A stretch of DNA of 64,000 nucleotides, from NCBI RefSeq assembly GCF_016545825.1, contig NC_052618.1:36092196-36156195 (forward strand), given 5' to 3'. The notes under the pieces were generated by a model, which was given only the letters and a program-made list of their open reading frames with translations, ran no database searches and had not been told where the DNA came from. Below are positions 34,112 through 46,338 of the stretch, in pieces; positions within the stretch are counted from its first letter, which is position 1; every line of letters begins with the position of its first letter. The stretch comes from Eucalyptus grandis. Lineage: Eukaryota; Streptophyta; Magnoliopsida; Myrtales; Myrtaceae. Position numbers and translations under genes: made by a program.

Positions 34112-35952
34112 ATGCGTGAGGGGCCTACGCATTTTGATCTCACCAAGGAAGAGGAATCTCCTAATCAGCAACAGAGCCCACAACATTCTCAGCAACGTCC
34201 ATCTCCTCCATCTAGACCTCAAAATGTTGCACATCAAGAAGAGGAAGAAATCGTCGAAGACACAGAACCCGTAAGAACTCTTAAGCCTGGCTTTACTTAT
34301 AAGCTTTACCGTGCTTTGAAGAAGGGTGGTACTCCTTTGAACTACATTGACGAATTTTTGAAAGAAAAAGGGTATCGAAATGAAACCTATTTTCTACGCA
34401 CGATGGAACGTTTGGGAATTGCCCCTACTGGATCCATGTGTTGGAGGGCCGAGTCAGCTAGATGGGAATGACGATGATAGGATGTACAGTCAGTTTAAAC
34501 CCAGAATGGGTGTTGCAGCAAAAATCTGAAGCAAAATGACATATTTGTTTAGATCGGATGACCACAAGCAACTGTACTCTAAGTTGCTGAAGCGTGGGGT
34601 GATATGAATAGTTTTGTTCTGAATCTACGAAGCCTATGCCGAACTTACGCTTATTTCTATTCGAATCTTAGTTTCTTGGATGCGAATAGATTCTCTTTAG
34701 TGTTCGAGATCGGGACCATGTGGTTGACATGAATACATTGGCTGATGTGATTGGGGTTGAAAGAGGGAGATATCAACCTATCAGTGTGTTTATTGCTCGT
34801 GCAACGTTGGAACTTGTTAAGGATCGAAGAACGGAAGACAAGATTTCCTATTCGAGGATGAATGCAACCAACATTCTGCTTCACAAGATTGTGATTAATT
34901 GCCTCAGACCAAAATCTACTTCAAAGGCCGATGTTTCAAACTCGGAGGCAAAGTTGATGTATGCCATCAATGCTGGGAAAAAATTCTCTCTTCCACACAC
35001 TATTATGTTCCACATGTACGGGCGGTGGTGAAGGACAAGGGACAACTTCCTTATCCGATCTTGTGACCAAGTTATTCAGACACTTGAATATTCAGCCTCC
35101 CCGAATTCTTTGTGGTCGAGCGTGCGATCAAATGATGGTGGGACTGAAAATGGTCTCTAAAATGCGTTTGAAGGAACTCAACAAAGAGTTGGAAAAGTTC
35201 AAGGAGAAAACCCCTGTCAAGACTCATCAAATATCTCGGCTGCAAAAAGGAAAGGGAAGGAGCCCATGGTTGCTCCATCCAATAAAAGAAGAGCTCTCAT
35301 CGTTGAGGATGACATTACCATTTCTACAATGGCTTTGAAGAACCTGAGTCGTTTTGTACTAGAATCAACGGAGAGACAGGAAAAAGATACGGCCGAAACA
35401 GAACAGAGGACTAGAGAAAGTGAAGATTTTGAGAAAGAAGCAGAGGAGGAAAGAATTGAAGAAGAAGAAGAAGAGGAGGAGAGAGTAGAAAAAGAACATG
35501 AAGAACACTCTTCTCCACCTGAAGGCATGGAAACAGGGGGAGATCCTAAAAAAAGAGGAACATCCTCAATTCCTGCCACCAGTGAAGGAGTAAGTCGCTC
35601 TCTAGAAGATCCAGAGGACATCTATGCCTCACAATTTCCTAAGGAGGGACGCGATGTTTCATCGCCCAATCTGCGTGACAATGCTGATACACCGTCTGGT
35701 TGTGCAGAAGCAAATACTCAGATTGATAATTCAACAAACTTTCGCAGAATTCTTGATGTTCTTTTAGAGATGAAAGGTCAAATCTATGCTTTGGGATGCG
35801 AACTTCAGAATATGCAGAATGCAGGACAAGCTTCATCAGTTTCTTTGAATGATCAACTCCAAGCCCTTGCTCTTCAAGTTCAGACAAATGCTAAGGGTGA
35901 AGAAGTAGCGCAACTGAAGAAGGACTTAAAAAGGTTGGAAGACATTGTTTAG
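34112..35952 (+). pseudogene. Sire1 env-like third ORF (broken)
   Basis: Begins 'MREGPTHFDLTKEEESPNQQ'. Pro/Gln- and Glu-rich N-terminal part, then a conserved core 'KPGFTYKLYRALKKGG', 'YFLRTMERLGIAP', 'FYSNLS'-like and 'DVIGVERGRYQPISV', 'LPYPI..LVTKLFRHLNIQP'. It ends with a strongly acidic stretch (35,400-35,520, runs of Glu) and a C-terminal 'LDVLLEMKGQIYALGCELQN'-type coiled coil. The stop TAG is at 35,950-35,952. The core resembles the plant-transposon domain often annotated in Sirevirus env-like ORFs. No clear signal peptide or membrane segment is seen, so a true envelope role is doubtful. Frameshifts occur near 34,430-34,720 and 35,030-35,260. Confidence 0.8.
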
Positions 35953-36035
35953 TCAATGGGAGATTTCCAGCTTGTCCGTGTTCCCAAGCCATCTTAATTT
36001 CATTCTCTTTTCATCTCTACCTTTTTAATGATGAC

Positions 36036-36052
36036 AAAAAGGGGGAGAGATG
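36036..36052 (+). promoter_or_regulatory. Extra polypurine tract of Sire1
   Basis: AAAAAGGGGGAGAGATG, about 300 bp before the 3' LTR. The same tract occurs in Sire2 (45,998-46,013) and Sire3 (53,973-53,986). Several conserved PPTs before the 3' LTR have been described for Sireviruses. Confidence 0.75.
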
Positions 36053-36340
36053 TGAAGATTTGACTGTTTTTTACTATTTGGATTTAATTTTTTTTTTGAC
36101 TTGATGTTTGTGTTTGGCTGTTTGGATTTGGACTGGATTTGTTTTTGACTGTTTGAACATCTGTTTATCTTAAGTATTATTAATATCTCATGGCCTTCTT
36201 CATAAGACTAATCCACTTTCTGTGGATGCAGATTCTAGTGTTATTACTAAGCCATTTATCTTTATGAGATATCTATATTTGCTTGAGTAATGTTTTGCAG
36301 GTCAAAGTTATCCAAATCTGCAGGAAAGTTTTGTCACCAT

Positions 36341-36354
36341 AAAAAAGGGGGAGA
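36341..36354 (+). promoter_or_regulatory. Main polypurine tract of Sire1
   Basis: AAAAAAGGGGGAGA, one base before the 3' LTR start; primer for plus-strand DNA synthesis. Confidence 0.9.
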
Positions 36355-36355
36355 T

Positions 36356-37277
36356 TGTTGGAGAAAACTTCCTTGAGTGTTTTGAAGCTGACAAAACGTT
36401 TCCATCAGTCTAGTTTGAAGACTTGTAGACTCTTCCATCAAAGTCTGAAGACCTCTGGACTGCCAGACTCAAGACTCAAAGTCTATCCTCATCGATAGTT
36501 TCTAGACCGTCGAAGAAGACTTATCCAGAATTGGATGTTTCGTCAAGGATTTGACTTTATCGACTGGAGTAAATTTTCTGGTTGGATATAGCATGTCGGA
36601 ATCCTTTGTTTTGATCAAGATTGATTTGGGAATCGTGGATTCGTTGATTGGCGAAGTATACTTGGAATGTTCTACTTATGGAAACCAAGATCCTGATTGT
36701 ATGGGCGAGTAGGATTGATGGGCTATCGTCATGTTCCTTAAATAGCTCGAAGATCTTCCTAATTGATTATGTCCAATGGGTATATTGGAAGAATTCCTTT
36801 GGTAAGTGCCAATGGGTATGATGGCATAAAGGAGTATATAAGGAAGACGTTCAAGTTGTTCAAGTGTATGCGCAATAGAAGAATTCCAAAGTCTGAAGCT
36901 TATTATTCTTAGTCAATTAAACTACTGAGCAAAATCTTGTACGCAAAAGAGAGTCTATATCATTGAGAGACCTTGAGAAAGTGTAGTAGAGTCTCTACAC
37001 CGGGGATTCAAGGAAGAGCCTAACGTAACAACTCTTTTGTTCATAGTGAAATCCAGCCGAGTGGGTGTCGGTGCGGAAGAGTGGACGTAGGCTTGGATTA
37101 AGCCGAACCACTATAATCTCTGTGTTCATATTCTCTTCTCTACACTCTTTTACTTTGATCGTAATTCGTTTTGAGAATTTCCTTTTCATAATCTATTGTT
37201 GATTTGCACTGCACATATCTCGCAAAATTGTTTATGCACATATTCACCCCTTCTAGGTGCTCATACTAGCTTTCACA
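36356..37277 (+). repeat. Sire1 3' LTR
   Basis: 922 bp, near-identical in layout to 27,899-28,821, ending TTTCACA and followed by the AGCAG duplication. Confidence 0.93.
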
Positions 37278-37282
37278 AGCAG

Positions 37283-39218
37283 TATATTGTGTTTACCTAA
37301 CTTATCCATGCATGTCTTTACATTTTCAGGATCATTAGTCTTAAATTAAGCGATCATGCATGGTTGGTTGTCTTTATGTTATTTTATTTCTAAAGATAAT
37401 GAAAAGAAAGCATCCAATTTAATTGAAAATTGTGAATCAATAAGTAAACAAATAAGGAAAACGGTAAATCTATCAGGCAATCCTAGAAAATATAAAAGAG
37501 AAACACAATTGAAAATGATAAGAAGAAACTAGGATCCGCAACTTGTCAAGCTTTATGCAACAAAAGGAACCCGAGACATATATCGGGGAATGGATAGTAC
37601 ATGATAATGGTCGGAATGGATATCGACCTTCACTGTCTTCATGTCCTCTCCATCTTCAGGATCCTAATCTAAACCTAAACTAAGAACTATATAACTAGGT
37701 ACATACAATGAAAAGAAACAAGCACACTCATTAAAACAATCAAAAACACGACATCATGCCAAGGTCAATCTCTCAAAAGAAATTCAATTTCACAAATCAA
37801 ATTTGGGCCTCGGGGTTGGCCTTTGAAGTTCATGTGTGGGTCCCTCTAAGACACCTACCCAATTTATTTCTATGACTTATAGCCACTATTGACCAATTGT
37901 ATTATCGCATGACCAATAACACTTGTAAGTCCCTAATGTGGTGGTCTATGTGGTCCCAAGACTTACCATTGGTATTATACATTAGCCCTAGCATACATCT
38001 AGAAATCACATGCATTGTAGAAATTAAACATGCATGCAGGTTTTTTTGACCTTATTTCTCAATCAATTAAGCAAGAAAGTGAATTGTTGTTGGGTCACTT
38101 ATTACCACGGGCATGCGTTAATCACAAACACAAGCATCTCTAATAAATGACATGATTATAAGCATGAGGATACATGTAATGTTTTAAAGACATTTTTCTT
38201 TATGAAATCATTCACACAAAAAATTTGAGACAAAGCGAATGTCTCGGCTATGAAAGGCATTCAATTGCCAAGGCTAGCTCGGGACTCGCATAAATGTACT
38301 CAGAAGCATTGCAGACATTTTGAATACAATTCAAACATTGACTTTTCACAATGTCAAATAGAATTTTAAAGAGGTTTGAAAATATTTAGTTTTAAGGAAT
38401 ATCTAAGCTATGGAACACATTCAATTGCTAAGGCTAACTTAGAGCTCACATAAATGCACTCACAAGCATTTCAAACATTTTGAATATGGTCCAAACCATG
38501 ACTCTTCCTTAAGCCAAATCAAGTTTTGGAAAAGAATTTCTTAATAAATGGTTTTTAGAAACATCACATGTACTAAAGCATTTTTAAATTTGATTTGAAA
38601 AGAAGACTCGTCGAAAATCATTTAAAATGAATATAGAGGTATTTAAAGCAACTTTTATGAAGATAGAATGACCTAGGTTCATGCACAAACTAACCTAGAA
38701 GTTTATCTAAACAATCACAATCAAGCTCCTATCAAGAAATTTCAGAACAAACTTGTAAAGACATCCAAATTGGGAAATGCTTAATGACAACTTGGCAATG
38801 ACAAAATTTCCAAACATGCATGACATGATAACGAATAACTTTCACGATAAATTTTTCTTAAACGAACTACACATGAATTTATAAAAATCAAACAACAAGT
38901 AACATGTCAAAAAATTGTCATGACAGTGGGACATTTAGTCATTGTCATAAGGATTTGTCCTATCAAAATAGGTCTCAAAATTACCAAATTTACATGCAAA
39001 ATAGCCAACATGATGACAAACAAGTTCTATTAATGGAACAAATGCATAATCCTTATAGAAAAAATAGAACCAAAATGTCAAAGGTTTGTCCAAACAAGGG
39101 TTAGAACAGGGGTTTGAATATGATCTCATGTCAAAATTCTAGTCTAGTTTTGACAAAATGGAAAGTGCCCCTAATGATGAGTGATCTATGTGAAATCAGC
39201 AGCATTAGAAACCTCTAA
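37283..39218 (-). mobile_element. Ogre-like 5' LTR, segment c
   Basis: AT-rich non-coding DNA between Sire1 and the MITE. It contains an imperfect tandem duplication of about 170 bp: 38,228-38,350 and 38,398-38,515 share 'cattcaattgc', 'aaggcta', 'cataaatg.actca' and 'cattttgaata'. No genes. Assigned to the LTR by position between insertions with clean target duplications. Confidence 0.5.
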
Positions 39219-40039
39219 GGCCTTGTTTGGTTGGGCATTTAGAAAGCCCCTTTGGGCTCTAAAGTCCCTTGGCCAAATGCAAACTTGTTTGGTTCGGTTT
39301 TTTGGGCGACTTTGGTGAGATGCAATTGCATTTCCAGAATGCAAGTTCGGTACTATTCATCTTCTCCAAAATCACCACATACCACCACGAAGAAGTTGGA
39401 TCAAGGCCGGCGACGCCAGCCAAGGGGTCGCGCATGCCGGCGAGGCACTGGCAACTGCCGCTTGAGGGTCGCCCGACCCCGGCGACAGTCGTTACACCTC
39501 AGGGGACGTCTGGGTTGCGCGACCCAGGCGACTGATGGCCTGGGTCTCGCGACCTCAGGCAACAATCGCTGGGGTCACGCGACCCGGCAACGTTCGCCCG
39601 AGGTCGTGTCGCCTAGGGTCACGTGACCTCAGCGAACGTTGCCGGGGTCGTGCGACCCCGGGCGACGGTCGCCTAAGGTCGCACGACCCAAGCGACTCGC
39701 CCGGGCGGGTGTTACCCGGTGAATGTCGCCCGGTTGCGCGACCCCCGAGGCGGCCGTTGCCAGGTCGCGCCCGCCATCCGGCCACCGATTGGTGGTCCGG
39801 CCACTCGATCCGGCGGTCCGTGGCCGGACTTCAAAAAAAAAAATAATACAAATGTTTTTATTTTTTTAATTTAATAAAATTCCTTTACAAATATAAATTT
39901 TACCAAACGGTATTTTGGCCAAAGTTGTATCTCAATGCAAATTTTACCAAACGATATTTGTATTTTGGAAAACCCCATTCACCCAAAGGTATTTGGATTT
40001 TGGCAAATGCATTCCCCAAAAGCCGAACCAAACGGGCCC
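39219..40039. mobile_element. MITE (PIF/Harbinger-like) with GC-rich core, 821 bp
   Basis: The left end reads GGCCTTGTTTGGTTGGGC. The right end, complemented, reads GGGCCCGTTTGGTTCGGC. Flanking TAA (or CTAA) is on both sides (39,215-39,218 and 40,040-40,042). Arms are AT-rich; the core at 39,400-39,826 is extremely GC-rich with 'ggtcgcgcgaccc'-like palindromic repeats. Frames in the core are open in several registers only because of base composition. No transposase. Confidence 0.75.
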
Positions 40040-40528
40040 TAAGTGTGCCTTATGACTTCCCATAAAGGCTCGAGTCCAAACTAGGTCAATTTCGTACCCT
40101 AAAATCAAGACCTTTAAGAATGGGCGTCTCAATAACTAAGAAAAACAAAACACAACTATGCATTAAAGAATCTCAAAGTCATTCAAATAACGCACAAACG
40201 GTATGAATAAATCACATGAGACTTAGAATCGGATGTGATGGACAATTTGAATAATCATCTAAATCTAAGTTGTCATGAAATTTTAATGACATCATGAGAT
40301 GATTTATTGATTCCTAATGACATACTTGGGAATTCTAAATGTGATGAATACTTTTATGACACAAATTTAACATGTAAAATGATGCTTAAATGATATGACC
40401 TAAATACATATACAAACCTTATAACATGCGATTCAATTATCAATAAGGCATAATAGTAAGGTTTCGTCTCTAGATGACTCAAACAAGCATGGCAAGGTGC
40501 ATATATGGTAAGGTTCTATTCTAATCTT
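40040..40528 (-). mobile_element. Ogre-like 5' LTR, segment d
   Basis: Continues segment c after the MITE and ends with ATCTT (40,524-40,528), the left target copy of Sire2. No genes. Confidence 0.5.
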
Positions 40529-41466
40529 TGTTGGAGAAAACTTCCTTGAGTGTTTTGAAGTTGACAAAACGTTTCCATCAGTCTAGTCTGAAGACTTGCA
40601 GACTCTTCCATCAAAGTCTGAAGACTCCGGACTGCCAGACTCAAGACTCAAAGTCTATCCTCATTGACAGTTTCTAGACCGTCGAAGAAGGCTTATGCAG
40701 AACTTGATGTTTCGTTAAGTATTTGACTTTATTGACTGGAAAATATCTCTTGGCTGGATATAGCATGTCAAAATCCATTATTCAAATCAAAATTGATTCA
40801 GGGATTCTGGATCCATAGATTGGCGAAGTATACTTGGAAGGTCCTACTTATGGAAACCTAGATCCTGATTGTATGGGTGAGCAGGATTGATGGGCTATCA
40901 TCATGTTCCTTAAATAGCTTGAAGATCTTCCTAATTGATTCCGTCCAACGGGTAGTTTGGAAGAATTCCTTTGGTAAGTGCCAACAGGTATGATGGCATA
41001 AAGGAGTATATAAGAAAGATGTTCCAGTTGTTCGAGTGTGTGCGCGATAGAAGAATTCCAAAGTTTGAAGCTCCTTGTTCTTAGTCAATTAAACTGTTGA
41101 GCAAAATCTTGTACGTAAAAGAGAGTCTATATCTTTGAGAGACCTTGAGGAAGTGTAGTAGAGTCTCTACACTGTGGAATCAATGAAGAGCTTTACTATA
41201 ACAACTCTTTTGTTCATAGTGAAATCCAGCCGGTGGGCTGTCAGTGCGGAAGAGTGGACGTGAACTTGGATTAAGCCAAACCACTATAAACTCTATGTTC
41301 ATATTCTCTTCCCTACGCTCTTTTACTTTGATCGTAACTGGTTTTGTTTACAAGAGACGAATTTCCTTTTCATAATCTATTGCTGATTTGAGTTGCATAC
41401 TTCACTCGGGGAAATTTGTTTTTACACCTATTCACCCCCCTCTAGATGCTCTTACTAGCTTTCACA
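40529..41466 (+). repeat. Sire2 5' LTR
   Basis: 938 bp; same AGTCT/AGACT cluster near its start as Sire1, TATA-like 'gagtatataaga' near 41,004. Confidence 0.93.
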
Positions 41467-41528
41467 ATTGGTATCAAAGCCTATGTACTCACTTAAGTTG
41501 AAGTATTTTACTTCAGAGTTAAAGATCC

Positions 41529-42839
41529 ATGGCTAGTATATTGGCTCCAAGATTGGTTGAAAGGCAAAACAATACCAGACCGCCTTATTTTGATGGAAAT
41601 GAATACAACATATGGAGAAACAAGATGAAGGCATTTCTAAGATCAAAGGATCCTCTGGAATGGGATGTGGTAGACAAAGGAATCATTCCTAAAGCTGCAC
41701 CTATCTCAGAAAGAGGAAAAGAAACCGTCGAGTCTAGTGAAATGACTCAAGAAGAGATAACCAAGAGACAAGCTCTTGATGCAAAAGTAATTTATTCTTT
41801 ATATTGTGCATTATCACCTACTGAATATAACATAATATCTTCTTGTGATATAGCTAAAGAAGTCTGGGATAGATTACACATCACCTATGAAAGAACTGAT
41901 CGAGTGAAAGAAACCAGAATCAACATTCTGCTCGGACAATACGAAGCATTCAAAATGAAAACATGAGAATCTATCACTGACATGTTTAGTCGTTTTACAG
42001 AGATAGTGAATGGCCTTGAAAATCAAGGTCAATCAATTTCTGATCCCATGAAAGTAAACAAGCTACTGCGTGGACTCTCCAAGGATTGGAATCACATAAA
42101 GACCTCAATAAGGGAGACATAAAGTATTATGCCACTTTCTGTCGATGAATTGGTTGGGACTCTTCAGTCTTATGAGGTGGAGCGAATCAATGAAGATGAA
42201 GATCCTAAAGGCAAGAAATCCATTGCATTAAAATCTAATGATGATTCTAATGTTACAGATTCTAAAGACGATATGGATGATGAAAAGCTTGCTCTCATGA
42301 TAAAAAGATTCAGAAAGCTAAATAGAAATGGGAGAAGATTCAATCCAAAGAAACAAAGTTTTCAAAAGCAACAGCTAAGTCTGTTGAGGATGATGAATCC
42401 AATAGAGATGTAGTCTGTTTTGAATGTAAGAAAAATGGACACATCAGACCCAACGGAAAAAAAAAAGGAAAAGCTGAGAAATATCAAAAGGTACTCAAAG
42501 TAGAAACTTAGAGTAATACAGGATGTGAAGAAAGTGATGATGATTATGCCAATATTTGTCTTATGGCACACCGTACTCAGATTCTCCACTCCTAGACACT
42601 CGAGTTCGAGATAGTGAAATCGAGGTAAGTAATTTGAAAATCCCTACTAAAGTCTCTAGATACATTGATGAATTGTGTCTTAGTCTCAAAACTTCTCTTA
42701 AAAGGATTTCCGAACTTAAAAGAGAAAATTCTACACTAAAGCAACAAGAAAATGTTTGGAAAGAAAAGGTCAAAAGTTTAGACAATAGTGTTACTAATTT
42801 GAAAGAAAATGAAGACAATCTTTCAAAAGAAATTGCTTC
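41529..42839 (+). pseudogene. Sire2 Gag (broken, less decayed than Sire1)
   Basis: ATG at 41,529 starts an open stretch of 145 codons ('TRPPYFDGNEYNIWRNKMKA', 'LEWDVVDKGIIPKAAP'), ended by a TGA at 41,964. It then continues in frame with 'SRFTEIVNGLENQGQ' and 'SVDELVGTLQSYEVERINED', and the knuckle 'VCFECKKNGHIRPNG' (42,415-42,460), where the last Cys is lost. Coiled-coil residues follow to 42,835. At 42,839-42,842 the frame runs straight into RT sequence. UBN2-type copia Gag. Confidence 0.9.
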
Positions 42840-43620
42840 TCGACCTGACATTTTGTTTAGTGTTTGTATGTGTGCTAGATTTTAATCAGACCCTAAAGAA
42901 TTTCATTTAAGTTCTGCAAAGCGTATTATCAAATACATTGCCTCAACTTCAAACTTGGGTCTCTAGTATCCTAAAGAAGGAGACTTCACTCTTCTTGGAT
43001 ACTCAGACGCAAACCTAGTCGGTTGCAGAGTTGATAGAAAGAGCACCTCGGGCACTTGCCAACTACTTGGAAGCAGGACAGTATCTTGGTTTTCAAGGAA
43101 GCAGAGTACAGTAGCTCTTTCTACGGCAGAAGTAGAGTATGTAGCTCTTGAAAGTTGTTGTTCACAAATTCTGTGGATAAAACAACAGGTAAGAGACTTT
43201 GGAATTGAAGATTCATGCACTAAAATCAAATGTGACAACACCAGCGTAATCAATCTCACAAAGAATTCGATTCTTCACTCAAGAGCAAAACAAATAGAGA
43301 TTCGGCATCATTTCATTAGAGATCATGTTCAAAATGGAGAAGTTTACAAAGCCTTTGGAGAAAAATCAATTTGAAGTTATTCGTTCCAGGACTAAATATC
43401 TTAAAGTCTCAAGAAGTTCGGACCCGATTGAAAGTCTAAAGGCACTCGGACTCGGACAATCAAGATCTACGACTGTAAGTTATTTCTATTTTAGAAACTT
43501 ATCTCCCGGTTCAAATCTTGAAAAGGTAGATCAACTATCCAAATTTAATTGGTGTAATTTTCACAATTTTTCGTGATTAGTGCAATCCTACCTTTTCAAA
43601 AAAGAAGTTATTTTTGAAAT
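42840..43620 (+). pseudogene. Sire2 RT end and RNase H, fused to Gag
   Basis: Begins inside RT ('SRPDILFSVCMCARF'), followed by a stop. Then 'YPKEGDFTLLGYSDANLVGC', 'STSGTCQLLG', 'STAEVEYVALESCCSQILWI', 'KCDNTSVINLTKNSILHSRA' and 'EIRHHFIRDHVQ'. No protease, integrase or YVDD remains. The element could only have moved using proteins supplied by others. Confidence 0.9.
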
Positions 43621-43864
43621 GACAGTTATCTAATTTTTAAAAAAGGCAATTATTAAAAAAAAACATTTTTATATTTACTTTTTACGACGCTTCGTATGCC
43701 TCGCTTCGACTGCCTTATATACTTGCCGATTCTTCTTCGTTTTACTCACAAAACCCTAAGAGAGCACCAATCTTCCACTTCTATCTTCTTCTCTTGTTTA
43801 ATCCTCGAAAAAGTTTTCATCTTTCTTGGGAAACAAGCTTGGAATCTCTCAAAGACTGTGAAAG

Positions 43865-45914
43865 ATGTCGTCTCAAAGAAAGTCTTCAAGGATCACGAAT
43901 AGGGGACCATAGCAAATGCGTGAGGGGCCTATGCGCTTTGATCTCACCGAGGAAGAAGAATCTCCTAGACAGCAACAGAGCTCACAACATTCTCAGCAGC
44001 GTCCATCTCCTCCATCTAGACCTCATGATGTTGCACATCAAGAAGAGGAAGAAATCATCGAAGACGCAGAACCCGTAAGAACTCTTAAGCCCGCTTTTAC
44101 CTACAAGCTTTATCGTGCTTTGAAGAGGAGTGGTACTCCGTTGAACTACATTGATAAATTTCTGAAAGACAAAGGGTTTCGAAATGAAACTTTCTTTTTA
44201 CACACAATGGAACGATTATGAATTGCCCCTGCTGGGTCAGCGGAAGAGGCATTGGCAAATATCCGAAACGATCCACGTGTTTGAAGGCTGAATCAACCAA
44301 ATGGGAATGACGATGATAGGATGTACAGTCAGTTTAAACCAAGAATGGGTGTTGCGGCAAAAATCCGAAGCAAAAGGACGGATTTATTTCGATCGGAGGA
44401 ACACAAGCAATTGTACTCTAAGTTGCTGAAGCGTGGGGTGATAAACCCTAGAAGTGTGGACTTTGATTTTCTTGACTCTGTGAATGTCAATCTGTGGGAA
44501 AAATTCAGTCTTCTTCAACTCGAACAGTTTTGTTCTGAAACTACAGAGGCTTATGCTGAACTTATTGCTTACTTCTATTCAAATCTTAGTTTCTTGGATG
44601 CGAAGAGGTTCTCTTTCAGTGTTTGAGATCAGGACTATGTGGTTGACATGAATATATTAGCTGATGTGATTAGGGTTGAAAAATGGAGATATCAACCTAT
44701 CAGTGTGTCTATCGCTCGTGCAACGTTGGAGCTTGTTTAGGATAGAAGGACGGAAAGAAAGATTTCCTATTTGAGAATGAATGCGTCCAACATTTTGCTT
44801 CACAAGATTGTGATTAACCGCCTCGAGACCAAAATCTACTTCAAAAACCGATGTTTCAAACTCGAGGCAAAGCCGATGTATACCATCAATCTTTGGTAAA
44901 AAGTTCTCTCTTCCACACACTATTATATTCCACATGTACAGAGCAGTGGTGAAGGACAAGGGTCAACTTCCTTACCTAGCACTTGTGACCAAGTTATTTA
45001 GACATTTTAACGTTTAGCCTCCGCAGATTCTTTGTGTTCGAACGTGCGATCAAATGGTGGTGGGACTGAAAATGGTCTCTAAAATGCATCTGAAGGGACT
45101 CAACAAGGTGTTGGAGCAATTCAAAGTGAAAACCCCTGACAAGACTCATTCAGTCTCTTCGGAGGCAAAGCGAAAAAGGAAGGAGCCCATGGTTGCTCCA
45201 TCCAAGAAAAGAAGAGCTCTCATCATTGAGGATGAAGAGGATGAGGATGATATCACTATTTCTACGATGGCATTGAAGAACTTGAGTCGTTCTGTTCCAA
45301 AATCGATGGAGAGACAGGAAAAAGACACGGATGAGACAGAACAGAGGACTGGAGAGAGAGAAGATTTGGACAAAGAAGCAGAGGAGGAAAGAATTGAGGA
45401 AGAAGAAGAAGAGGAGAGAGGAGATCAAGTGGAAGCAGAGCATGAGGAACACTTTTCTCCACCTGAAGGCATGGAAACAAGGGGAGATCCTGAGAAAAGA
45501 GGAACGTCCTCATTCCCTACCATCAGTGAAGGAATAAGTCGTTCTCTAGCAGATTTAGAGGACATCTATGCCTCTCAATTTCCTGAGGAGGGACATGATG
45601 TTTCATCGCCCAATTTGCGTGACCATGCTGATTTGCCATCATCTACCTATACTTCGTCTGATCGTGCAGAAGCCAATACTTAGACTGATAATTCAGCAGA
45701 CTTTCGCAGAATACCTGATGTTCTCTTGGAGATGCGGGGTCAAATATATGCTCTAGGATACAAAGTACATAACTTGCAAAATGTAAGTCAAACCTCTTCA
45801 GTTTCTTTGCATAATCAAATTCATGCATTTACTCTTCAAGTTCAAGCAAATGCCAAGGGTGAAGATGTGGCGCAACTAAAGGAGGATTTGAAAAAGCTGG
45901 AAGGGATTGTCTAG
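43865..45914 (+). pseudogene. Sire2 env-like third ORF (broken)
   Basis: The ATG at 43,865 opens a basic N-terminus rich in Ser/Gln/Arg; an in-frame stop follows before 'MREGPMRFDLTEEEESPRQQ' (43,916). Core segments: 'KPAFTYKLYRALKRSGTPLN' (44,090), 'VDFDFLDSVNVNLWEKFSLL' (44,457), 'AELIAYFYSNLSFLDAKRFS' (44,556), and 'TISTMALKNLSRSV' (45,257). Then comes a long Glu-rich stretch (45,330-45,440) and a coiled-coil-like end. Five or more stops or shifts occur, but the 45,054-45,683 part is open for 209 codons. No membrane segment seen. Confidence 0.8.
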
Positions 45915-45997
45915 TCAATGGGAGATTTCCAGCTTGTTCGTGTTCCCAAGCAATCTTAATTCCATTCTCTTTTCATCTCTACCTTTTTAATGATGAC

Positions 45998-46338
45998 AAA
46001 AGGGGGAGAGATGTGGTGCATATTTGATTTTAAACTTTGAACTCTTGACTTTTGTGATGTCTTGACTTGACTTGACTTGACTTTTGTGCTTGGTTGTTTG
46101 GATTTGGACTGGATTTAGATTTGACTGTTTGAACATTTGTTTATCTTAAGTACTATTGATATCTCATGGCTTTGTTCATTTACATATAACTAACATACTT
46201 TCTGTGGATGCAGATTCTAGTGTTATTTTTACTAAGCCATTTATCTTTGTGAGATATCCATATTTGCTTGAGTAATGTTTGCGGTCAAAGTTATCCAAAT
46301 CTCGCAAGAAAGTTTTGTCACCATAAAAATGGGGAGAT
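45998..46338 (+). promoter_or_regulatory. Two polypurine tracts of Sire2
   Basis: AAAAGGGGGAGAGATG at 45,998-46,013 and AAAAATGGGGAGAT at 46,325-46,338, the second abutting the 3' LTR. Same spacing as in Sire1. Confidence 0.75.

Larger units (their letters stand above)
27899..37277 (+). mobile_element. Sire1: full-length Sirevirus-type Ty1-copia, 9,379 bp
   Basis: LTRs at 27,899-28,821 (923 bp) and 36,356-37,277 (922 bp), both TGTTGGAG...TTTCACA. Perfect target-site duplication AGCAG (27,894-27,898 and 37,278-37,282). PBS at 28,824-28,835 (TGGTATCAGAGC, initiator Met tRNA). Gag, protease, integrase, RT, RNase H in copia order, then a third, env-like ORF before the 3' LTR, as in Sireviruses. 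About 15 differences are visible between the two LTRs in their first ~335 bp, so the insertion is not recent. All coding regions are broken. Confidence 0.95.

Noticed and set aside
33835..34146. 103-codon minus-strand frame in Sire1
   Set aside because: Antisense to the third-ORF start and spacer; not kept in Sire2 or Sire3.
35217..35887. Ser-rich minus-strand frames in Sire1 (and the same in Sire2 at 45,146-45,513)
   Set aside because: Mirror image of the Glu-rich coding block on the plus strand (GAA/GAG read as TTC/CTC).
39400..39846. Several overlapping long reading frames in GC-rich DNA
   Set aside because: All arise from GC-rich short repeats that lack stops in several frames at once; no domain pattern, and they lie inside a MITE.
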